Numbered from the stretch's first letter, positions 20,218 through 31,303 are shown. The stretch: 64,000 nucleotides of DNA from Nothophaeocryptopus gaeumannii (GCA_031771865.1 JASISA010000040.1:1116001-1180000); one strand, 5' to 3'. The notes: generated by a model not told the origin, from the sequence alone. Numbers and translations are program-made.

Positions 20218-20985
20218 ATGGCAAGACGATTTTTAGCTCCTACAGAACGCCGGCGGGCTTCTGCTCCTCTTCTAAAGATATACTCGAATCAGCAGGGGGA
20301 AGGCCGTTGCGCTGGTCCCTACAAATGCCACTTAAATCCAATACATCATCCTCTTCTCTGTAGGTGTATTCTTCTGGCCCACGGCTCCAGCTTTCTCGCC
20401 CGCCTTTGCACAGACATTTCATTTGACCGATCAGTGCTCGGTAAGGTATCCGTGGTTTTCGGAATGTGTGTTCTTGGACCGCGATGTCGCATCTTCCGGT
20501 ACACCAGCGAAGAGGCCATGACTTGGATGGCCATGTGGGGAACACAAACGAACTACGAGTCGGATCAATATATCGACGTAGCAGATCCCAGAAGCCGGCA
20601 GATCTGGAATACTCTGAACGCTATTCTTCGATCGCATCCTGCACCTTTGGCTGGGAAGGAATTTCTGTAAGACCTTAGACCAGAGAACCTAGCTCTTAAC
20701 AGCTGATCAATTCATAGGAGACCCAACCTACCTCCACAAGACGCTCAGCCGATCTTGCAAAGTCAGTCCGCGGCAGTTCCACATACTTGGGGGACTCCAG
20801 CCGCAGTCGCGGCAGAACAGGTTAGAAATGCGTTTAACAGACTTCGAGTTTCAGGGTATTCTCGTACGAACGCGTTTGAAGCTATTATACAACAACATAG
20901 GAGAACCAATCCGGCGTTGTCGACGGAGCAGGCTTGGGCTGAGATCCGAGCTCGGCTTGCATACAGTAACATCCAAATAGGTTAG
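20218..20985 (+). CDS. hypothetical protein, two exons supported
   Basis: The exon ending at 20666 joins across a 51-nt intron (GTAAGACC..TTCATAG, 20667-20717) to 20718-20985 in frame. This turns an immediate stop into an 89-codon extension. The second exon reads RPNLPPQDAQPILQSQ, then a helical segment with VRNAFNRLRVSGYSRTNAFE and TEQAWAEIRARLAYS. The first exon has VFGMCVLGPRCRIFRYTSEE and DVADPRSRQIWNTLNAILRS. ATG 20218 is the first methionine in frame, but the 5' part is unsure because another frame (LYRLQNGSIYDRVTRPVTVV near 20105-20165) also looks coding and may be an upstream exon. No domain recognised. Confidence 0.45.
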
Positions 20986-21358
20986 GCCGCGCCTGAGGCA
21001 GCAGCTTGGCGTTTGCAACACCCTATATAGCTCTCTTAAGTCAGTTCACTCACATCAAGTTCTGCTATGCAAACAACATGCGAGATGTCACCTCAGCCAT
21101 CATGTGCCAGCTGCATGGCGCTTGCGAGAACTGGACTGACGGCCGGAAGGACAGCTACTGGCGAGCCGTATGCCTCATAGCCTAGCCTGAATACACATGC
21201 GGGTGCAGCAGCAACTTTGCCGGTGGAAAGCTTTCCTTGTGATGTGAACAGCTGCACAACAGGGGCAGTATTCAATCCTTCGGGAATAACGACAAGAGAT
21301 TTAGAATGACCACGAAACCGTATTCTCGATAGATCTCATGTACGATGCAGGAAGGGCG
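20986..21358. other. no gene recognised
   Basis: Only a 60-codon minus frame and no repeat signature. Confidence 0.3.
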
Positions 21359-22219
21359 TTACTCGAGGGAGTTCGCCTCCATAGCTCTTGTAAGCTCTTC
21401 GATCGGAGCACGGCTCATAAGTTTCTGAGCGGTGATCCTGACTCCCTCTCTCATCAGACATCGTACCACCTCTTTCCAGATCACATTGAGTTGTCGCAAG
21501 TTTCGGTCATACAGAGCATGTTCATTCATGAGCACCACCCATTGACTGATAATGGTTTTCACTTCATCAATGCTGCACTTGAACCACTCATTGTGATACT
21601 TTGAGCGACAGCGTGTCACGGAGCAAGCAACCTCGTAACGTTTGCCTGCCAGCTCACAATGCACGAGCTCCTCTACTCTGTGTGGAAACTCTGTCGATTC
21701 TCGAGAGAGGCCTTTGGTTTCGAGTGGCAATCTCCCCACTTTCGGAGTCGCTTGGCTGAAGACGAGCTTTTCACATATCCAACCTTCACCATACTTGGCA
21801 GGTCAAAACACGTGGAAGGCGTACACTTCACCGTTCGCGCTCTCCGTATCATTTATCTGCTCCAGCAATTTGATGGCAACGGAAGTCTGGGAGCCTGCGC
21901 TGGTTCTACGAACATCCAATTCCGCGAAAGGACTGTGATGGCTGGCCCATTCTGTGAACTTTCCTCGGTTCTCGGTCAGGAGCGCCTGCGATGATGGGCT
22001 CTTGTCCTCATGCGCCCCACAAGTAAGTAGGTCAATAATGTCCAGGTCGGTTCCACTATCTGTAGTAGAGTCCTTGGCGACACCGGTGTTGTAAGTCTTG
22101 TGGATCAACCTCAATGCTGAGAATTGGTTCGCTTCTCTCACAGGGTTTTTGCACTGAACGCCCGTTCGCGTGATCGCAAGACATGGCGCTTGAGGCTCGA
22201 AAACTTTCCCCATTCTCAT
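21359..22219 (-). pseudogene. T5orf172/GIY-YIG-like fungal protein, frame-broken
   Basis: Minus-strand block 22219-21803 starts MRMGKVFEPQAPCLAITRTG and ends GEVYAFHVF. It continues in a second frame as DLPSMVKVGYVKSSSAKRLR and KWGDCHSKPKASLE, then in a third (to 21359) as HRVEELVHCELAGKRYEV and HNEWFKCSIDEVKTIISQWV. The order VYAF..VKVGY..RL..W..RVE.LVH.EL..EWF is that of fungal T5orf172 (MUG113-type, GIY-YIG superfamily) proteins, which are putative nuclease-fold proteins of unknown role. Two frame changes within about 70 nt without splice consensus argue for decay. Family assignment is from remembered motif order. Confidence 0.5.
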
Positions 22220-22719
22220 GTTGTTCAGGAAGATCGAAAGAAGTGCTAATGTGGTCGTGCGTACCTTATAGCTCAGTCCAGGCTCGCCTAAAGCTGTGAG
22301 TTATGGACAATGTGGCCGATGCACGAACATCCCTGTCTCAGCTTCCCCTCCTTTTTTCAGGGCCTGTCTCGGCCGGTGATGGCGACCTAACGAGTTTCAT
22401 TCGTTCTCCTTCATGGAGAGTGGACGAATCGTTGGCATGACTAATCTCGCACACTAAATCAGCAGGAGCTGGAGGCACCGATCCCGGTGGAGTCAAAGTC
22501 TCTTGCAGTTCAGTCGGAAGTGAAGTCCAATTGAAAGACCATAGATTTGAAATGACGAATATCGTGGGCATCCTACCAAAATCGATGCTACCAGTTTCTC
22601 CATCCTCTTTAGTCTTGTCCGTCCTTTTTGGTCTTGATACGGCGTACCATGTCGCGACCCCGTCACCCAATGCATCGCGGCGTGCGGGATCGGAAGGTAC
22701 ATCGACAGAACTGACTATT
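22220..22719. other. no confident gene
   Basis: A minus frame at 22338-22670 (110 codons; NLWSFNWTSLPTELQETLTP, then Pro-rich) may be a gene piece, but no start, splice or family is recognisable. Confidence 0.25.
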
Positions 22720-22736
22720 ATCGATCAAGACACGCA
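22720..22736 (+). repeat. target-site duplication, left copy (LINE)
   Basis: ATCGATCAAGACACGCA occurs here and again at 23561-23577, flanking the LINE fragment. The first few bases may belong partly to the LINE tail on the right. Confidence 0.85.
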
Positions 22737-23560
22737 GTAGCGAGAGCGACCGAGGACAGCAACCAGACAAACTGCACCCTGTTAAGGCCACGCTTAAGAG
22801 AGATAGCCGACGAAGTGTCAATAAGAAGTGGCAGGTCTCCTGGCGCAAGGAAACCAAGGGCAGATCCACACACAGGTATACTCCAGTGCCATGCAAGAAA
22901 GTCCTTCAGCTCCACGAAGGACTCACCAAGCGGGAGAGCGCACTGCTGGTCCAACTCCGGACCGAAAAGATCGGAGTCAACGACTTCCTCTTCAGCCGGA
23001 GGGTCCCTGGTATCCCGGACCCTATGTGCCCTTGCCGGGAAGGACGACAGACCGTAAGACACGTGCTCCTGACGTGCCGGCGGCTAGGCGACCTGCGAAG
23101 GGAACACCTCGGACGACTTCCTGGCCGCACCAACCTCCGTGTTATCCTGAATAAGCACAATGTAGCCACAAGGGCCATCAGATTCATCGAACAGGCGCAG
23201 ATCCTGGGGCAGAATAGGATCGTGGTTGAGTAGACGAAGTCAAGCGTTGGGTGGAGACTGTAGGTACGTGGACGGCGAAAAATGAGGCACAGCCTCTTGG
23301 AGCCTAGCACGAAGTAGTTAGTAAAGTGACAACTACCGCCTGCGCGCGCCGGCAAGCTTGACCAGGCGGTGGTTGGGAGGCAGAGTGAGGGTATAGGGGA
23401 CGGCTGGTCTCTTGTTTACTTCTGAGGTGGCATTAGGCGAAGTGGGGCTCTCCTGATTCGGTAAGGTCGGGAACGCGTCGGCCGTCAGCCAAGCCCTTGC
23501 TTCCGGGCATAGCCGCAGTAGATTGCGGCTGAAACCGTGTAGGAGCAAATCAATCAATCA
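22737..23560 (+). mobile_element. 5'-truncated Tad-like LINE insertion
   Basis: About 824 bp flanked by a 17-bp direct repeat and ending in an AATC-repeat tail. The frame ending TAG at 23231-23233 encodes the post-RNase-H tail of Tad-type ORF2: VLQLHEGLTKRESALLVQLR, TEKIGVNDFLF, VPG..MCPCREGRQTVRHVLLTC. An upstream frame (RLREIADEVS) and a shift near 22810 show some decay. The 3' UTR contains the hairpin AGCCGCA..TGCGGCT (23511-23530). Its last 80 bases equal the fragment at 30611-30698, so both come from one LINE family. Confidence 0.9.
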
Positions 23561-23773
23561 ATCGATCAAGACACGCAAGTGGTTAGGCCATAAAATGTAT
23601 GGTGCTGTTGATGTACACTGAGACAATAAACTGGGGTTGCAGTAACGCTATCTGAGAGTGTGGTGTTTATATACAGAATCTCCCACATACAAGCAAGTCG
23701 CTCACACCGCATACTTCCTTCATCTTACTCCGAACCTTTTCAGCTTCCTGGATTCCATCCCCATCTTGACCAG

Positions 23774-24226
23774 ATGCAGTATCGTGGTCAAAGCAGCAAA
23801 GCGGCTCGAGGTAGAGGAAGACGGTCTACGATTCCCGAGCCTAGAGTGCTTCGCCAGGTTCCGACAGCTCTTGGACCAAAGATCCACAGCCTTGCGTACG
23901 AGGACATTCAGACCGAAGCCCATCACGGCAGAGTTGAGATTACTGACTGTCAATACATTGCTTCCTACAATCTCATGGGCGGCTTGACCAAGACAATACT
24001 TGTACCCGGCAGGCCACCGCTCTGGACCCCGTCATCGGACAACATGAAGCTGATGGCCGATTCTGGGCGCTACTATCGTGACGAGAATGCAGCAAGATTC
24101 CAGGAGCATCCTCTCGAGCCCGCTGTATGTTCTATCTTCCACATGAATCCAGGCTTTGATACAACCATTATCGACATATTTGCTTGCGGAAGTACTCTGG
24201 GCAATCTGCTACGCTTTGTTCAAAAT
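23774..24226 (+). pseudogene. conserved fungal gene, 3' truncated
   Basis: ATG 23774 opens MQYRGQSSKAARGRGRRSTI, then ITDCQYIASYNLMG, TILVPGRPPLWTP, YYRDENAARFQEHPLEPAV and DIFACGSTLGNLLRFV. This pattern is that of a widespread filamentous-fungal family with no firm function (often mislabelled a geranylgeranyl pyrophosphate synthetase). Such proteins continue well past LGNLLRFV, but here the match ends at about 24226, where sequence complementary to the third AAA module of the helicase gene begins. The gene has lost its 3' half. Confidence 0.5.
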
Positions 24227-27200
24227 CGCCCTTGGCTAAGCGGTAAGCCTCGTCTATCAATAGCACCTTGCCAAGTGCACTCTCCAGGAGCTTTTTGGTC
24301 TTGTCGCCGGTGTGTCCGACATATTGACCAACCAGATCACTTGCTGACTTCTCTAAGACTTCATCCGTAGCCAAGATCCCCAAGTCACGGTAGATCCGGC
24401 CCATTTTACGAGCAGTCGTAGTCTTACCACTGCCTGGTCATAATTAGTGATGAGAAGAACTCGATCGTTAGTCAACTTACCAGGTGGTCCGCAGAAGACA
24501 AAATTGTACGGCACGTGCTCGCGTGGATCAAGCGTTCTGGCCTTCATGTTCACCACAACGTTCTTAATCTGCTCAAGCCGTCCCACAAGCTCGTGGTGCC
24601 CGACGCTGCCCTCGAAAAGATCGGCAATCGAAACTTCAGTTTGCCCAAAATTGACATCGAAATCAACTGCTTCGAGCTGATTATTGTGCAACAGTCCTTG
24701 TTTGGTACATCGCTGTTGGTGACGTTGCTTTGCTGTGTTCAGAAGGATGTCGACCTCGCCCGCATTTCCGAAATGTAGCTTGTTGCGAGCACGTCGTACA
24801 CTTTCGGAGATACATTGCACGGCGTCGGCTGATGCGATATACGCTTGCTGTGTCAACTTCAGCCTAACCACATCGGTGAGCTCATCATCGGTAAAGTCCT
24901 GAAAATGGAATGCTTCCGATATTGGGAAACGACGAGTCAGACCGGGATTGGCATTGCGCAGCACGGTCTCCATTTCATCATGATATCCAAGGAGCAGCAC
25001 GCATCTATCGTCGCCTGGTATGCTCTGTATCTCGGCAACCAAGGTGTCGATGACTGCTGTTTTGTACGGATCGGCTGACTGTCCAGTAGCAGAAAAATGC
25101 AATCCGTAAGCCTCGTCTATGACAAGCACTTTGCCGACAGTTGAGCTCAGTATGCCCTTTGTCGTTTTCTCAGAAGCACCTAGCACGTCGCCAACAAAGT
25201 CCGAAGGGTTCTTCACAATGACTAATGAAAGTTAGGTTCGAATTATACCGCTCTCAATTCCTTCTGCTCACCTTCGCCGTTCGATAGGAGTCCAAGATCA
25301 GCCAATATTTGACCATACAGCTTCGCTACAGTAGTCTTCCCGGTGCCTGGAGAGCCTGTAAAAACCCGATTTAGATTGAATCGCAACGGAGGTTCCTCCA
25401 TAAGCTCCCTCTCGTAATTGTATCGTAGACTCTGCACCAGTGCATGGATCGACTCCTTGACCAGTTGCAACCCTATCAGATTCTGTAGAGTCGTCCAAGC
25501 CTTACTGGATCGCAGGGCTCCTGAAGGTTCAGGGCCAAGTATGTCATCTTTCTTGAGCATAAAGTCATCCGGGTCCTTTCCCTGGCGCCGATCTCCTGAC
25601 ACCCTAGCCGCCTGTCGTGTAAGGATCCTCGCCAGAGCATTCTCCATAGCGCGAGCATTACCAAACCCGGGATGACCACGTCCGTAGCCTACGCGACGGG
25701 CAGCGACACGCACAAAGAGACCATCGAGTCCAGCCTCCGCGTCCATTTGTCCTTGGAAGCGTGCTTGGATTTGTAGGAGTAGAATCCGATGTAGCTCATT
25801 GTCGTCATAATCCGCGAACTCGAACTGATATGGGAATCGGCTCGGTAGTCCTGGATTATAAGAAAGCAGATCCTCCATCTCTTTCCGATAGCCCGCCAAG
25901 ATAAAGACTACCTGGCCTGTCAGATTCTCAACATCGTCCATGATAGCATCTAAGACCTGACTTCCGATAGCTTTAGTTCCGCTGGTGAGCTGATACGCCT
26001 CATCGATGAACACGACGCCACCGCTGTCACTCAACAGTTCGTCGATCAATTTCTTGTACGCGGGTACTCCTCCGTTCATCAACTTAGATGCAGTAGTCTC
26101 GTGAACTTTGTCGCCAGCAACAACTCCCATAGATGCTAAACATCTGGCGTAATGTCTTGCGACCGTTGTCTTACCTGCAAAATTGTCAGTACCGCATTAG
26201 GCTACGGGACATAAGGCAGACCTGTGCCAGGATTGCCCAGGAAGATTGCGTTGAAACGCTCGTGCGAAAGTTTGGCCCCCTGACGTAAGGAGATATCCAC
26301 TTTGTCCTTCACCCAGAGAACCTGTTCCTTAACTGATTCGAGCCCAATAAGGTTCATGATCGCATCGATGTGTTCGTTGTCGGCACAGAAGTCTCTCTTC
26401 TGGCACTCCCAGGCTTGGGCAGCTTCGGAATGGACAACGATTGCTGACTTGCACGGATGCGTCGACGTTACATCACTCTGTGCTTTGTCCCGCACCTGTG
26501 CATCCTTTTTAAGCCGGGCATCTTGCTTCAGCTTTGCGTCTTTCTTGCGCTGTGCAGACCGTGTAGCTGCTGCTAATTCGTCTTCTTTCTGCTTCAAGGA
26601 GGTCAGCCGGGCTATTTGGTCTTCGAGGTCTCGCGTGACGTCGTGCTGCAAGGCAATCTGGTCCTCAATGGCAATGAGCTTCGAGAGATACTGATCCTGC
26701 TTTTGTTCTCTTAACTTCTGAATGCTCAAATCCCGTTCGCAATTCGGACATGGCTGTGCGACGCGCCAGCACTCCCTGCGGATTCGGTGTTTGTTGGTAC
26801 ACTGTGTCTCGACTAGAACCAAGCAGCGCATCCTCGAGTGATCGACCAGTTGGTGACATCTCTCAGGGCAAAAGTGCTTGCCACAGCTCAGCGGCGTACG
26901 ACTAGTCCTGGTTAGATGATGAAGCATACGAACTTATTCTACTTACCATTGTAAATTGCAACCTCCATCTGGACAGTGCACATCAAAATCTTCAGGGGTT
27001 GCAAGTACCGCAGTGTTAGTAGGGTGTTGCTCACACCTGGTAGGTAGTCCATCGAAGAATTGGCCATTCTGGACCAGCTGTTGGAAGAATGGCGTCCAGA
27101 TTGTCGAGCCTTTCTTACTGTGCTTAAAGGTATCTGCGTTACCGATGATAATCAGACCGTTACGAGCTCTCGAAAGCAAGACATTCAGCCTTTGCGGCGC

Positions 27201-29285
27201 ACTCATGAAGCCGACGTCGCCATGCTTGTTGCTTCTTGCCAGACTTGCGATGACAATGTCGCCTTGGAAATTGTCTACGGAAGTTAGTAATGATCTCGTA
27301 GATGAAGGGGAGGGCTTACCGATTGTCCAGATGCGTAGTTGTCGCTTGTTTTGGGAAGCGCTGGCCGCAGTCATGAGACCAGCTTTGACGAGATCATGGC
27401 TATCGAGGTCTCCAAGTACGGGATCATGGTCGTCTTTCATCCTGTCCATGATCAATCTCAGTTGACCCAGATAAGGAGTGAGGACGACCTGGTTGTCTGT
27501 GCCGTATCCTTGCTGGGCCAAATACTTCACAATCTTGAGTATCATCTTTGCTTCAAACACATTTTGGCGGCTGACCGTCGAATTCCCGTCCTGACGATCC
27601 TTAAGTCGGCTGTCGGATACTTCAGGATATTCGTGGTTGATGAAAATAACATTACTTTGAAGTCCGAGCAGGCCTGGTCGCGACAGAGTATTATCGCTGT
27701 CCTCGAGTCCTGGATACATCAATCGTCTCACTAGTACGGAAATCTCGGGCCGCATACGGTGTTGCTTGGCGAGAACAGTATGTGGGTGACCTCTGAGGAC
27801 CAGCCTCTCGAACATTGAGCGGTTCAGATCAAAGCCGTCGCCTCGTTCAAGTGACTCTGTCTGGGCATGATCTAATCTAATACATTGAGGAGCATCGAGG
27901 ATGAAGCTTATGTCTTGGCCTTCCAATGACCGTATACGCTCAGCAAGCTCGTCCAGCTCATATGGAGATCTCGCTGTGGGGTCGTGATCCTGGAGACCGA
28001 GGATGATGTCTGCGAGTGGCAGTGACGGAATCTGCTGTAGGCGTCGAAGTACAGGCTCGTAAGCGAAGTAAGGCGTATCGACAGCCACGAAGTCGATCTC
28101 GTGTGGTCGCTTGAGCTTCATTGCGGTAAGTGTTGTACGTATTGCTGCTTCGCCTGTCAGACGTAGGAGAAGTACCGGAGGTGTCTTGGCAAGTAGTTCC
28201 TCGTCACGATCAATTGTCGCAAACGCGACGACCTCGCCAGATGCGAGGATGCAGCCCAATGAGTCATGTCTAAGGAAGGTTTTAGTTTCCATGAGGTACT
28301 TCCTCCTGGCCGCCTCATCCTTGGGCAGTTTGCGGAATACGGTGTCGAAGCATCGGACTGCAACGGTTGCAGGCTTCAGAATAGTGCTCCCACCACAGTT
28401 TATGCCAGAGAATTGAATGCTGCGAAGGTGAAACCGTCCCCGCTTCGCCATTTTGGGGTTCAAGCTACGCTGGAGGTCTTCTCGCAGCTCTGCTAGCATA
28501 TCTTCTCGAAGTAGTCTGAACTGGTTGTCGAGATGTATGGCCGCTCGTTGTTCGGCGTTTGCACGCAGCACTTCTTCTGATGGTAGCATATACGGCCGTT
28601 CATCAGAGAGTAGCTCGTCCTTGGTCGGGAAGATGGAGATCTTGCGGAAATCGGCGAAGTCGTTGTCGTGACGGCCCCCCGCTTTGTACACAGCCGCATT
28701 CGATGCGTCGTCTGGCAGCGAGCTCAAACGTACGGCCTCTTCGATCTTGTACGCTAGTCGACGTACCTCTGCAGATTCAGATCTGTGAAGCTGCTTGCTG
28801 TCAACGAGCCCTCGCACTGTCGACTTGAGATCGAGCTGTGAGGCAAACTCGGATGATGGCGGTAGCAAGAACAGGAGCTCTGAGCTGAGGCTTGCAAAAG
28901 CATGGATGCCATCCACACTCAATTCATAGTTCGTGGCAGAGGTCTTGTAGGCCTCCCAGAGTAGAGCCGGCTTCAAAATGGCCGATAGTAGGTCGCAAAG
29001 TATCTTGCCACCGGCGACTTGTCTCAGGTCTTCTGTAGCAAAGTAGAGGACGAACTGGGCAATATGGTGATTGAGCGAGTCCCTAGACAAGTCTGTCAAC
29101 AGCGCTTGCCGTGCTGCCGACAAACCGTTCTGCTTGCTGCAGACCTTTGCCATGCATGAGAGGCGATCTTTCTCATAGCATATGGCTGCCACGAAGAGCC
29201 TGGCTTCGTTGAGATTGCGAACTTCTCGCCCGCCGTTGAGAACAGTATCTAGGAAGCGCTTTTGTCGTTGTGTGTTGGCGTCCAT
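24168..29285 (-). CDS. NFX1-type SF1 helicase/zinc-finger/triple CbbX-AAA protein, internally deleted and C-truncated (1629 aa)
   Basis: Six exons (29285-27320, 27274-26947, 26907-26222, 26174-25272, 25221-24481, 24433-24168) join with GT..AG introns of 39-50 nt and sum to exactly 1630 codons. Residues 1-475: N-terminal region of fungal NFX1-like helicases. Near residue 478, DHAQTESL passes directly to ERGDGFDLNRSMFE, so the Walker A/B half of the helicase core is missing. The second core half remains (KQHRMRPEIS, VVLTPYLGQLRLI, RLNVLLSRARNG), but motif V reads DNFQGDIVI, lacking the usual acidic residues. Then come Cys/His zinc-binding segments (CGKHFCPERCHQ, CPNC), a coiled coil, and three AAA modules with GNPGTGKT, GSPGTGKT and GPPGSGKT plus FIDEAY, VIDEAY and LIDEAY. 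The third AAA stops just after its Walker B at the fusion near 24226. Related proteins remodel or unwind RNA. Confidence 0.8.
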
Positions 29286-29879
29286 GTTGGCAGCTTGGTA
29301 AGACTACACACTGCTTCCAGATAATGTGATATTCTAACCTCAATCGATCGATGGCAAGACTTTCAGTTCCTGTCACAAGCCTAGGTCATGCCATCCTTTA
29401 GGGCATGAGGAGCGCTAATTCAGGTTTATATGAGCATGCCGTGTACCAAAAGGCGTACAGAGCGGGTGGGCACCCTTACCGGTCCTGCTCGGTTGAGCTC
29501 TCGCTCCACTCCAGTGCAGCGATTTCGAGTTGCAGGGCACCAGAGGTGCCAGTGTAGCCATGGATTGCATGCATACAGCTAGACTTACAGCAGCGGACTG
29601 CACCCTGCATGTAACCAGCGCGACGTCACCATCCGGTAGTGCGGTCGGAGTCGAAGTAGCTCATTGATCGGTGTGTGACTTGACAAGCGTCACAGCGTCC
29701 TATCATGGCCGATGTGCCTGTCGGCACAGCGACTGGTACATGCGCCTATTCTGGACGTATCGAACACAAGAGCGGTCATCATTCAATAAGATTGCTCAAT
29801 CGCAAATGCAAGGTACTCCAACCAACTTTTGACTAGTCTCTAGTTCCGCCTTGGTCTCTACCAATAGGTCCCGTCACAA
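29286..29879. other. no gene recognised
   Basis: Likely 5' flank of the helicase gene and 3' flank of the RNase III relic. No frame over 62 codons and no repeat seen. Confidence 0.35.
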
Positions 29880-30610
29880 TCAAGAGTGTGATGAGTCAGT
29901 CGGCGCCTCGCGAGCAACTACTTCAACTTGCTCGTCGATCACGCGATCGGCATATAGATATAGTCCCAGGCGCTGTATAAAGGGCCGACAAGCGCGGATC
30001 TCCTGTCCGGAATCAAGAAAGATGGCTCCAAGGACACTCTCCACCATGTCAGAGAACATCTTGTTGATGCCCATTCGCTTCAGCAGCCCACGGATGACAA
30101 GCGCCATGCTCCAGCTCCTGTTTCACAACTCCTCGAAACTCGCAGTAACGAGCGTGGGCATCTTGGTAAATGGCTGCTACGTCAGAGTGAAAGTCGAGAT
30201 AGTCAGCCAGTGAGTGCTCGTAAGTCTCTTGGATCTCTATTAATGCTGTATTGATGCCACGATAAGTCTCCGCGAATTTGAGATCGAAGCAGAGGTAACC
30301 GAGCAAGTCTGCATTGACTAATGCAGCCTTGATCTGGGTCATGCGGCCTTGTGTGAGCTTGTCGATATGTTTGGCTAGCAGCTCGGCCACAACCATATCC
30401 AGCACAGCATCACCTAGAAACTCCAGGCGCTCGTATGATTCTGTCCTCGACACATGAGCGTACGACGCATGGGTCAAAGCTTGCGATAGTAAATCGGGGT
30501 TGGAAAAACTGTGTCCGATGAGTGCCTCGACTTGTTTGCGTTTGCCGGAGAGCTTTCCGCTTGGGATTGTCGAGTTATACAGTTGTACAGATATCGGCAT
30601 CGCCGGGAAT
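29880..30610 (-). pseudogene. Dicer-like RNase III domain remnant
   Basis: The minus strand encodes a Dicer-type second RNase III domain: HSFSNPDLLSQALTHASY, then the signature SYERLEFLGDAVLDM, KAALVNADLLGYLCFDL, and after a frame change near 30065-30080, FSDMVESVLGAIFLDSG. Both acidic motifs (E..D in ERLEFLGD, D..E in DMVES) are kept. Dicer cuts double-stranded RNA into small interfering RNAs. Here the helicase, PAZ and first RNase III domains are absent, because a LINE 3' end replaces the upstream sequence at 30611. The frame shifts within PW..N..K..FSD, and no dsRNA-binding domain follows. It is a fragment, not a working Dicer. Confidence 0.85.
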
Positions 30611-30698
30611 GCCGTCAGCCAAGCCCTTGCTTCCGGGCATAGCCGCAGTAGATTGCGGCTGAAACCGTGTAGGAGCAAATCAATCAATCAATCAATCA
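30611..30698 (+). mobile_element. very short Tad-like LINE 3' end with AATC tail
   Basis: GCCGTCAGCCAAGCCCTTGC onward equals 23481-23560, including the hairpin arms at 30641-30647 and 30654-30660. It ends in four or five AATC units. No convincing target duplication is visible. It cuts off the Dicer remnant. Confidence 0.85.
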
Positions 30699-30962
30699 TG
30701 GATATATATACAGCTTCCTCATCCTTAGATGAAGAAGATACAGACTATTCAGAGAAAAACACCACAATCACTACATTGATTGTCCACTAGTCTCGTCAAA
30801 CTTCCATTTCCAACTCCCAGGAAAAGAACTGTCTTCGACCAGGCTTGGAACCTCGCTTTCCAAGTGGGATAACGCTAGCAGGGGTCGAGCGACTGTAGCA
30901 AAGGCCGGTGGTAGTGCCAGGGGTGGTACTTTAGTAGGTGACCGAATAGTCTTTCCTGAAAC
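30699..30962. other. no gene recognised
   Basis: A 30-codon frame (MDIYTASSSLDEEDTDYSEK) and a low-information stretch separate the LINE end from the duplicated segment. Confidence 0.3.
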
Positions 30963-31303
30963 TCGATTTGCTTCGACTAAGCGGTCGAGAGATAAGAAAC
31001 GTCAAAGGAGGCGTCCTGGTGGCTGTCGGCCCACATCGTTCTCATGGAGTATGCAAATGGCTTTCGGCGTCATTCTAGGCCACAGATGCAACCCCTTGCA
31101 GCACGTGATCGAACGCAGCGTGTTCAGCTCAAGGTCGTCTCAACTCCATCTTGGCAGTCGAGACAGCCTCTATCAGTCCTCCCCAAGACGTCAAGTTCGA
31201 CGAGGAAGCATGGTATAAAAGAATTGACGGGCTGGATTCATCACAAAAGACTTGGCACACTAATATCAGGCAACGCGGAGTACACTGTCGCGCAGGGCTC
31301 TGA
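30963..31303 (+). repeat. 341-bp segmental duplication, copy 1
   Basis: From TCGATTTGCTTCGAC to GCGCAGGGCTCTGA the sequence equals 49336-49676 with no difference I could find. The copies are 18,373 bp apart in the same orientation. This copy is continuous with the kinase relic, so it is probably the source. Confidence 0.95.

Noticed and set aside
24168..26174. Bacterial origin of the CbbX/SpoVK-like AAA modules
   Set aside because: Such modules are standard in fungal NFX1-helicase fusions, and fungal-type introns interrupt them, including inside Walker A motifs.
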